64,000 nucleotides of DNA from Brachypodium distachyon (lineage: Eukaryota; Streptophyta; Magnoliopsida; Poales; Poaceae): assembly GCF_000005505.3 (NCBI RefSeq), contig NC_016134.3:6882001-6946000 (forward strand), written 5' to 3'. The translations under genes were made by a program, and so were the position numbers. The notes beneath the pieces are model-generated. The model saw only the letters and a list, made by a program, of their open reading frames with translations. It did not search any database and was not told where the DNA came from. Below, one piece after another: positions 1 to 8,899 of this stretch (position 1 is its first letter; the number at the start of each line of letters is the position of its first letter).

Positions 1-1
1 G

Positions 2-127
2 CACGCAGATGCACTCCAAGCTGCCGACAAGTCAGATGCAGGTTCAAGTACGGGGGCTCCGTCTAAGGTACAATATTTTAAAGTGGGAAGAGACGGAGGT
101 GACAAGAAGCGTAGAAAATGTGATTAG
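2..127 (+). CDS. C-terminal tail of an unidentified gene (5' part outside window)
   Basis: An open frame enters at base 2 and ends at TAG 125-127. It encodes a short Ala/Ser/Asp-rich stretch, then a strongly basic end (GGDKKRRKCD). I prefer this frame because its composition (ADALQAADKSDAGSSTGAPS) looks like a linker and because the stop precedes AT-rich, GTAC-rich sequence like that between genes A and B. No domain is visible, so no function can be given. It probably belongs to the same gene cluster as genes A and B, but that is inferred from position only. It could also be a chance open frame of about 40 codons. Confidence 0.35.
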   Translation, partial: HADALQAADKSDAGSSTGAPSKVQYFKVGRDGGDKKRRKCD

Positions 128-1197
128 GTTGGTAATGTTATGTTCTATGATATTGCATTATGTTAGTACATGCAGGTACATGTATTATAGAGCATGTACC
201 TGGATGTACCCTTAAGTACGCGGCTGGACGTTGTAGTAGTACAAATTAAGACATGTCAAGTAGAATGGAATTTTTGGGTACTTCGTTTGTGAAGAAGTAA
301 CTTGTAAGATGGTTTATGTTCTTATCATTTTGCATGTCGTTACAAGAATTAAGTTGTATGGACGATTGATGGGAAGATTCTGCGCATGTACTTTTCCCTT
401 CCATGATTTTAATTTACAAGATTTCTGTTCCTCTTGGCATTTCTTTTGTTTGAAGTATGTTTAAATAAAATAGGGAGACGAACGGTCATTTTGGGGTAAT
501 ATCCTGAAGTAAAAAAGCGGCGGGACCCACCGGGTAACTAGGATAAGTACTCTCTTCTACCCTTCCTCTTCCCCTTCCTTAGGTGAGGCTGTTCATAAAT
601 CTCAAGCTCTGTAACGTTTGCTGGTGCGTGTCGACTGAAGCGGCGACCACGAATCCCCATTGCCAGCGATTGAATCTCTTCCCTAAGTTGGATGCAGAAC
701 CTCTAACTGCTAAGTGCTCAAGTACTCCTAAGGTACTGTACCCGAATCGAACCCTAAGGTCTGTGAACTTTTGATTTGTCCGTCGACGTACCTACTTTAT
801 CGTGGGAATTTACCTTCTTTTTGAAGAACTGAAATCTTTTTTGTACTTTCTTGTTTTTCTTAATGTACTTTTTGTTCTGATACGAGATCGTGGTATGTAC
901 TCAGGATTTATTTTTTCCCCGCATGTAAGGTACTTGTGTTTGCCAGTTTATCTTAGTTGAGTACCTGGCGTCCTCAAGAAAACCGTAATTAAAAAGGATA
1001 AGATGCCTATGTACGTACCTTGAACTATGTAATAGGAGATTGTACCATGCAGCTTTCCTTTGTTAATTTTGTTTATATATACGTACCTCATGCCAGTTTT
1101 TTCATATGTACATAATTTTTAGTTCAATGTAAGTTGAAATTATGTTGTTACCTTCTGACATTGCCATTTAAATTTTTTGGTTCAATAAGACTTGTAG
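128..1197 (+). other. GTAC-rich spacer and probable 5' region of gene A
   Basis: No confident coding exon. GTAC words are frequent (for example around 177, 230, 388, 548 and 720). A pyrimidine-rich stretch at about 550-582 resembles a 5' UTR. An open stretch at about 583-732 ends at AAG before GTACTG and could be a first exon, but its reading phase does not fit the first certain exon of gene A. The true 5' end is therefore unresolved. Confidence 0.4.
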
Positions 1198-2454
1198 GAA
1201 TGGTAACGTCTCCTTCAATAAGACTTTCCAGGGGGGCTTCTACGAGAGTCGGGCACGGAGGTAATTTCTTCTAATGTAAATTAGATCTGGTACTTATAGT
1301 TCATTTTTAGTAAAGAGGTATTGTACTCATAGTTATTTTGTAGTAACTAGGTTATGTACCCCAATTTGTTGACAGGAGGAAAGAAACGTTCTATTGCTCT
1401 AAAGTACATACATGTTGTGTTATTGATGTAGAATAATATGTGACTTTTCATGGATATTTTTTGAGACGATGATATTATGTTGTACGTGTAGTCAAGTTGA
1501 GACTTCTTTTCTTCTTTATCAATAACAGTTTGTTAACGCTCATCCCACATGCGAAGAACACAAGGATGGTGCTGATAACATCGAAGGTAGGAAATAAATA
1601 ATAAACTTAGGAAATCACAGGTTTGGGAAACATATGGTAATGTAATGTATGATTCCATTGTTTCAGGATATCGAAATGCTGTACGGACTGCAGAATCTTT
1701 GGTTCATGAAACATCGGTACATGTTGGTGAAGCCTCAGCGAAAGGTATTAGCCATATCGTATACTGAATTTATAATTGTAGAAGTACAAGATGATTGCTC
1801 CACATGTGGTTGACATTTATAAAAATAAAGCAGGAGAGAGTGTTGAGAACATAAAAGATGTTGCAGATGTGAATGCATGGTCAGGCAACGCAAATTCTGG
1901 GAACGTGAACGATCTGGTGAATAGTTTCTTCGTCACACCTCTAGTATCAGGTACTGTGACATAACGATCGTTTTAATGTTATTTTTGCATGCTGGAAACA
2001 AATTTATACTTTCTGTGCTTCCTCATTTTTTGAAGATGATTTAAGTAGTATCGGGACCAACGCTGGCATTGGAACTCCTATTTTCAACCAGGCCCCACAG
2101 TGTGAGTCCTTATAAATAAAATTAGGTACACCGGAGGATGTAGAACATGAAGTTACTTAACAATTTTATTTTATAGGTGTACCAAAAGGTGCTGAGAGTA
2201 CAAAGGATTTTGCTGAGAATACAACTGACAAGGAAACAAAGAAGGAACCATCAGGTATTTGTTAGTACAACTTAACTGTAGTATGTACATTTTTTTGTGT
2301 TCTTACATGTCATTGTCATGCAGAAAGTTCGGTCCAGAACATGTACCACAGGTGGAAATTCACGAGGAAGGTGTACAGCAAAGAACTGAGAGATGAGCTG
2401 CTTCGTAAGGAGAGAGATGCTATGTTCATGGAAGATGGAGCAAGTACTTTGTGA
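1198..2454 (+). CDS. Gene A: multi-exon protein of unknown function, 5' end not located
   Basis: I do not recognise this protein. Eight exons chain in one frame: 1198-1260, 1376-1403, 1529-1586, 1667-1744, 1834-1950, 2036-2101, 2177-2254 and 2324-2454 (stop TGA 2452-2454). Every intron has GT-AG ends and the phases agree, so this is real gene structure rather than chance. The product is hydrophilic, acidic and serine-rich, then ends in a basic, helix-prone tail (VYSKELRDELLRKERDAM). A similar tail motif (YSKQLRESMLEKARQ) is encoded at the end of gene B, so the two are probably related and arranged in tandem. Two of the seven donors start GTAC. The upstream exon or exons are missing from the model. 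It is most likely an accessory gene of a transposon-like block; a decayed host gene is the alternative. Confidence 0.5.
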
Positions 2455-3238
2455 AGCCTGTGTAATGGTAGTTTGTTCTGTTAAAAGCAATGCGAAGGAA
2501 GAAAGTGGACGCATATTTTTATATTTTGTTATGGGCATACTATGCTGACTACCTTTCGAGTGCTCAGTGCTTAACTTGGTTCTGCTAATCTGTTAAGACA
2601 TGCAGTACTATGGGCCGTTAGTATTATGTGTTATGGTTGACATAAGTACCGTTGCTCTGTCAGGGCAAGTACCTGTATGTTGGATTGTTCATGAAATCTA
2701 AAGCCGAATGTACCAATCGTGGGTACCACTGTTGTTCAGGATGTACATCATGTACCCAAAGTACCTGTCCTTGTATTTTCTTATGGTTCTACGGTAAGGA
2801 ATATGTTGTCAATTCTCAGTGCTTAATTTGGTTTCGTTAAGACATGAGTACTATGGATCTTTTATCGTTAGTATTAAGTCTTGTGATGGTTTCAGATGAT
2901 ATGAATGATCCTCTGGAGAGAAGTACTGTCGTTTTTTCGTTGTTGTGTGCGTAGTAGCAGAACGTGATTTCGTTATGTAGATGAGTGAAATTTTAGATGG
3001 GTTAATTACATGATTTAAGTTTTTAGGCACCTCTATCAATTCGAATGTAATTTATTTTTTTGGGCAACTAAAAGGTGGTCATGATAAAGGTGCGGGGACC
3101 ACCTGGGTCCATAATATATGCCTGTCCATAGCTTCTCCTCTTCTCCTCTTCCTCGTCCTGAACTCTTCTCGACCTGTTCTTCCGCACCCACCAAATTCGT
3201 TTCGAAGCTTTCGCCTCGAATGTCCCCCTAGTTCACGT
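2455..3238 (+). other. Spacer between genes A and B, with a diverged direct repeat
   Basis: No exon is recognised. The segment holds the 3' flank of gene A and, from about 3090, a pyrimidine-rich probable 5' UTR of gene B (TCTTCTCCTCTTCCTC near 3133). GTAC words are dense around 2645-2775. Confidence 0.4.
2564..2892 (+). repeat. Pair of diverged ~75-bp direct repeats
   Basis: Copies at 2564-2638 and 2816-2892 share TCAGTGCTTAA, TTGGTT, GTTAAGACATG, AGTACTATGG, CGTTAGTATTA and ATGGTT in the same order, with small gaps. They lie in the 3' flank of gene A and suggest a local duplication. Their function is unknown. Confidence 0.6.
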
Positions 3239-5402
3239 ACCGAAGATCTTCGTCGTTTGGTTGAATCTGGTGGTTCGCTATCAGCTATTTGGAAGTATAG
3301 TACCAGTGGCCAGGTAAATCCCCCTATTTCGTAATTCGTTGACCTGCTATGTTATTGCATTTGTACGGGCCGTGAATGTACAGTTCGATCTTAGGAGTCC
3401 ATGTTAAGGATGTAGTGTGTGGGCGGAAACAAATTGATCCAGACATCTGACATGCACATAATATAGATGTACCACAGAATTTAGGTACTGGATATGAGTT
3501 CGAACTTACATTTTTTTTTTATGACAACAAAGAAGGAGACATGTACTATTGGTACTATTGGGAAATAATGACAAACTCCTTTTCCCCATTTAAATCATGA
3601 ACGATTTGTACATATGTACATCGTTGATCCATATACATATGTGAATACTAAGCACATGATGAACACAATGACAGATATGCAGTCAGCTCTTATCGGAGGA
3701 GTTGGAAGGGCTAACCGTAGTCTGGGTCTTAGAGAACAAACAATCCCAGAACCAAGCAATGTAATTTGGAGACCTAAGTTAGTTGGCTGTCAGAAAATGA
3801 GTAAATTGCATGATGTGTTCTCCAAGTTCAACACGATGAAACTATCTTTGATGCAAGAATTAGTTTTCATGGTTTGTGTGAAATGGAGGATCTCAGTCAG
3901 AACCGTGTGTTCTCTCTTTGGATGCCTATGCAAACGAAGTCAGATGGTGATCCAATGGAATTTGAGTACTCAGATCGTTCAAGGGTACCAATGTACTCTA
4001 CTCATGTGAGCGAAATCTTGGGGTTACGGGCGGAAGGTATCAAAATTTCTCTACGGGAGGACAACATAAGAGAAGAAACAGTGGATGAAGTGAGAAAATT
4101 GTTAGGAGTGGATGAGTTAACTCTGCCCAACGTATGTATGGTTGTAGAGAAGGATATTGACGAAGGAAGCACAAAGCAGGAGAAAGACGCTTTCAAAGTG
4201 GCAACTGTTCTTTTTGTATTTGCTTTCTTCCTTGATTGCCGAGATCGTGAGCCAAGATTGCCCAAGTACTTATTACCATATGTTGCGAGACCTGATGAAC
4301 TGAAAGAGCTGGATTTCTCAAGCTGTGTTCTTGATTGCATTGGTGCAGCTGCCAGGAAAGTTAAGGATTTTAGAACGGACGGATATTCTACCTGTGTTGT
4401 GGGTGGCTGCTCAATTGTTCAGCAGGTACTATGAAATATGTTGTATGAATAGTTCTGTACTATCATTAGTGAGTACATTATGGACTATCTGACAAACTCT
4501 GTTATTATTTTACAGATCTTCTATCTGGATACAATTGATTTTGGTGTGAACAAGGTTCGTCAAGCGGTTTATCCACGTGTTAAGTACTATACGAAGCCGA
4601 GGATGGACTTTCTTATCGGTTTGGATAAGAATATGAAAAGTGAGACTGTGAGCCATTGGTATGGGTACTACAAGGTACTTGTTATGAAGTTGTTTTTCAG
4701 TGTTATGTATTCCAATATTGTGTTCTGACGGAGTAGAACATCTGTAGAGGAACGATCAGATGAAAGTGGAAGAAGTGCGAGGATTAGTGAATGGAGTGAA
4801 CAAGCGGAAGAAGTACAGAAGCAAAAGACAGTCGAAGAAACAACTACGTTTCAGTCGTTTGGTAAAGGTTATAGAAGATCATCATGATGAAGATGGATGT
4901 GTTCTTGAAGAACTAAGACTAAGGATGGAAAGAAGGAAGAATCTTTTGTTAGATGACCTAGCAGAACATGTACAAGATGAGATATCATCCGAATCAGAGG
5001 TACATATAACATCGGATGAAGAAGATTTCGAAGGTATAGTAAATTTATTTGATATGTCGTATTTGTAGCTTATTATTTGGAAGAAACATTGGAGCGTGTC
5101 ATATGGTACATTGTAGTACCGATAATTGGAAAAAGTTTGTGCAGTGAATCCGCCTTCGAGGAAAAGCCGGCTGCCTAAAGAACCAGGTGTGTGGCAAAGA
5201 CAAAAAGAATGTACTGGTGGATTTTCAGGTAGGAACATTAACATGAGCGATTCTACGAACGTGGAAGAAGTTTTGGAGAACATTAAGAAAGGAGGTACAA
5301 AACATAATTTACAGCAAACAACTGAGGGAGAGCATGCTTGAGAAGGCAAGGCAGAACAATTTGGTACCTGAAGTACTTAGTGGAGGTGCAAGTGGCGTGT
5401 AA
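3239..5402 (+). pseudogene. Gene B: frameshifted relative of gene C's N-terminal domain
   Basis: Exons are about 3239-3313, 3683-4425, 4516-4674, 4748-5033 and 5145-5341. The second and third exons encode a globular domain collinear with gene C residues about 25-290: shared pattern FN..K....E..F.G..E, then V.E..G, KDAFK.A.V, AA.KV and YLD. Exon 3683-4425 is 743 nt, one short of a whole number of codons, and the homologous frame switches near 3866 in a T run. A one-base deletion therefore breaks the gene. A later exon encodes a basic Lys/Arg-rich then acidic region (SESEVHITSDEEDFEG). The reading frame ends at TGA 5339-5341, but the tail shared with gene A lies in another frame running to TAA 5400-5402, suggesting a second lesion. 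No Ulp1 domain is present. Two donors are GTAC. Confidence 0.6.
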
Positions 5403-5419
5403 CGCAAACATATGTTCCC

Positions 5420-5440
5420 TGTTTGTTTGTTTGTTTGTTA
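5420..5440 (+). repeat. (GTTT)n microsatellite
   Basis: Short run of GTTTGTTTGTTTGTTTG in the 3' flank of gene B. Confidence 0.8.
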
Positions 5441-5627
5441 TGAGAACATAGTTTATGTGTTTGGAATGTATGTTTTGTACTGTGTGATTGTTCAACGTTA
5501 TGGTGAACCAAATATTTATATCTTCAAGTTTGTACTTGTGTGATTGTTCATTTTTGTTGTAGTGCTCAGTGATTGTACTGTATCTGAAGGAGAACGTAAT
5601 GGTGGATGTACATCAATTTTGAAACGG

Positions 5628-6970
5628 TGTGAGATCGAGATAGGCAATCAGAGGGGGGGTGAATGATTGCGCGGAAGCAAATTAAAACTTTTCCCGAAAG
5701 TTCAAACCCTAAATCACCTTTCTGTCCGTGATAGTAAAACAGCCGTAACTTTTGATTGGATGAACCAAAAAATATGTATGAGTATGGAAAAGAAAGGTAT
5801 TAAAATTATCTAACCAACCCAACAAGAATCAGCTCAATCGGACTTACCAATCAAAAGATATGATCAAAATAGTAACAGCTGACAGAAAGTTACGAGGATT
5901 AATCTAAAACCAATTTCGAGGAATAACAAGAAAGATAAATTAATCGCAATCTTCTCTTGATCTCGTGATAAAACTGCAGCAAAGTATTATGAACTTGTGA
6001 TGAACCTGCACCAAAGTATTAGAAAGATCTAGCACGAAGATTTCACGAAGATCCGAGAAGAACAGAGATGACACCGCCAACGAATCTCTTTATTGCAACG
6101 ATGTCGATCGATTACAAAAGATGCAACCATGCATCCAAGAACTCTCCAAGAATTGATCTAGATCCAAAGCTTTGAGTTCCCTCACGTCCTTGCTAAAACC
6201 CTAGCTAGGATGCCCTCTATTTATAAGGGAAAATTCGCAACCCTAAACCGAATCCGAATCCAACACGGACTCCTCTGTCCCGGTCAGTATTTTGCCCGTG
6301 GGGCCCGCATACGACCTCGGATTGAGATGACTCCAAAATCAAAGTTGTTCGTCTCGACGACGCGCACAACTTTCATGTGGATCACTTTTCCATCCGACGC
6401 CATCTTAATGACGCTACTGTTTAATCTTTAAACAGCTCTCATCCAGCCACGGCTGGACCTACATATCTTCACCTCGATGTCACTTCATGCCATCAACTCT
6501 TCTTGTGATGTCTTCAAAACTCGACCATCACGTATCGAATATCTCCAATACCGTACATCTCCGGTATAAACAACATACGACAAACCGGTGCCCTTCCGGA
6601 TCATCGTAACCTTCACTTCCATTGTTCCTTCGCACGAACGTCCCGCATGACCTTGATCCTCGACCTCAGCTTCCCAAGCTTCGTCTCTCGATCCCGTCAT
6701 CGACCACGTTCTTCTAGCTCCGGCAACACCTGAAAGCGAACACACAAATAACCAGTACGAGCACAAGTCCACGACTTGACTCAGGGTAAGTTTCACACAA
6801 CTCACGCCATGTTTTCACATAAGAAACTAATGGATCAGCACACCACTAGCAAAGCACTAAGTCCAAACAAGATACATGTCATCACTTAAATATCCATATT
6901 ATCCAAAGTATCCACATCAATGTTTCATCTAAAACACTTGCCAATGTTACACATCACATATGATTTCACA
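5628..6970 (-). repeat. 3' LTR of the Copia element
   Basis: Starts TGTGAGATCGAGA and ends GATTTCACA on the plus strand. It matches 11216-12558 base for base except three positions. The preceding AACGG is one arm of the target duplication. Confidence 0.97.
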
Positions 6971-6985
6971 ATCTCCCCCTTGATG
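6971..6985 (-). other. Polypurine tract (PPT)
   Basis: On the minus strand the sequence next to the 3' LTR reads CATCAAGGGGGAGAT, a standard PPT that primes second-strand synthesis in LTR retrotransposons. Confidence 0.9.
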
Positions 6986-8042
6986 AAAACATTGGCAACC
7001 TCTCGTTAACAACATTAGACATTGAACATTGATTGGCATACACATTCACTTAACTTTCAGATTTTCAAGGTTTTGAAAAGAAAATGAAAAACATCAAAAA
7101 GTTGGGTAAAATATGGTATGTATATGTGTTGAAATCTCTCCCCCTTTGACAATGAATTTCATCAAAACCACACAAAAATATTTCCCTCGCTTCAATTTTT
7201 TTTTAAACTAAAAGCGATTTTTTTTCTTGTAATGAGCATTATGAAACATCATGAACATGATAATTGTGCATCCAAGTCATGTAAAAAGTAGTTGTACTCG
7301 ACATGTATATAAGTATGATGTAATCTACACATGACTAACAATCAAGTATGGTTACGATTTATTGCAAGACATGGTCTCCCCTTGTCAACTACATCAATAC
7401 TTGAATACAAAATAGCTTGCAACACATTACATTAAACATAGCACTTTATAAAAGCATAATATTTATTTTCATTTGAATTTATATACCAAGTCAATTCAAC
7501 CTTGTCAAGCCTATATTTAAAACACCATGCCAAGCCTATGTCCAAAGTGCAATGATTAACAATCAGAAGCTTAAGGCAAATGGTAAGCAATCACAAGCTT
7601 AAGACACAGGTTTCAATAAACACAGCAACTTCCAAGTTCATACCAAAGTGCAATGGTAAGCAGTCTCGTGAAGATGTAGTGCGACATTGGCATATTTATT
7701 TAGTAAAAATTGCTTGACACCACGTGTCTTTGTATATTTGGAACCTTGATACCATTATATTTTCATCATTGCTAGTAATTAAATATCCAAGACCAAAATA
7801 GCTAACAAAGTTTAACCATGACAAGATTTAGTTCAAGTTATCATTCGTATTAGAAATCATGTGATAGACTATTTCATACGAGGATACATATAAAATGACA
7901 ATGTCCTCAAAACATAAACGTGGTTGCAAAAATGTCATTTCAGGATGGAATACAATGCTCATTACTTTTTCAGATTTTTTATTTATTAAAGATAAAAGAA
8001 CGAAAAAGAAGCAAGTATCGTACACGAAGAACAAACTCCCCC
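6986..8042 (-). other. Noncoding 3' region of the Copia element with extra PPT-like motifs
   Basis: No long open frame. Besides the true PPT there are purine runs on the minus strand near 7137-7150 (CAAAGGGGGAGAGA), 7375-7383 (AAGGGGAGA) and 8034-8045 (TTTGAGGGGGAG). Repeated PPT-like motifs in this position are a known trait of Sireviruses. Confidence 0.7.
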
Positions 8043-8640
8043 TCAAACCATCCCGTATGGTTTGATTACTCCAAGTTCACCTCGAAGAAAAGCAAACCGA
8101 GAAGAATCCAATGGTTTAGTAAAAATGTCTGCCAATTGACGTTCGGTATCTATAAAGTTGAGCACAACATTTTCTTTTTCAACATGATCTCTAAGAAAAT
8201 GATATCTTATATCTATGTGCTTAGTTCTAGAATGTTGCACTGGGTTTTTAGCAATACATATAGCACTAGTGTTATCACAATAAAGTGGTACACTTTCTAA
8301 AATAACCCCATAATCTTTCATTGTAGCTATTATCCATAAAATCTGTGAGCAACAGCAAGCAGTAGCTACATATTCACTTTCAGCAGTAGACTGTGCAACA
8401 GAACTTTGTTTCTTAGAAGACCAAAGTACTAAAGAATCACCCAAAAATAAGCATGTACCAGATGTACTCTTTCTATCAATTCTACAACCGCCAAAATCAG
8501 CATCCGAAAATGCACGCAATATGATACTAGAGGAAGCAGAAAGCCAAATGCCAAAAGATTGGGTGCCATGTAGATACCTGAAAATCCTCTTGACAGCTTG
8601 TAAATGTGATGTACGTGGAGAAGCTTGAAACCGAGCCTTG
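8043..8640 (-). pseudogene. Copia RNase H domain (C-terminal end of pol)
   Basis: The open frame (8043-8768 overall) carries Copia RNase H signatures: FQASPRTSHLQAVKRI, then RIDRKSTSGTC, VAQSTAESEYVA, YCDNTSAI, RTKHIDIRYHFLRD and LADIFTKPL. This is the normal C-terminal end of a Copia polyprotein. Residues upstream of the FQASPRTS motif no longer match the expected end of reverse transcriptase, so the domain is joined to foreign or scrambled sequence at about 8640-8760. It is out of frame with the gag-protease frame and has no start of its own, so it is probably not made as an active enzyme. Confidence 0.9.
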
Positions 8641-8899
8641 TTGCGAAAAATAACATAATACCCAACGTGCAGCAATAAGGGTGTGACCTCTAAACATATT
8701 TCCTCCCCCTGAACATATGTTCCTGCATTACGAATAAGAAGACTTTCGCCACAACAGTAGAGGTACAAGCATCTCCATAAATTATACTTTCAGCCCGAGA
8801 TGCACGTGTGAGGGAGGAGAACCAATTTTTATCACCGGTCATGTGACGAGAACAACTGGAATCCACTAGCCATATGTTCCCCTTCCTCAAGTGAAGTGC
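8641..8899 (-). pseudogene. Protease remnant and internal-deletion junction of the Copia element
   Basis: Directly after the gag stop and in the same frame is a Copia protease start (GNIWLVDSSCSRHMTGDKNW). The usual catalytic D-S/T-G is DSS here, so activity is doubtful. Similarity ends soon after YGDACTSTVVAK, at about 8765. The next 100 bp or so contain another PPT-like run (TTCAGGGGGAGGA near 8700 on the minus strand) and lead into the RNase H end. Integrase and the reverse transcriptase core, normally about 2 kb or more, are missing at this junction. Confidence 0.8.

Noticed and set aside
583..774. 63-codon frame as first exon of gene A
   Set aside because: Its donor would leave the wrong phase for the first secure exon, so it is mentioned only as a possibility.
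1198..1403. FAR1/MULE-type zinc-binding start in gene A (a GGFYESRA..FYCSK phrase)
   Set aside because: The resemblance to FAR1 domains is a few residues only and the surrounding pattern does not fit.
5229..5247. A 19-nt GT-AG intron joining gene B to its conserved tail frame
   Set aside because: Far below the minimum size of plant introns; a frameshift is more likely.
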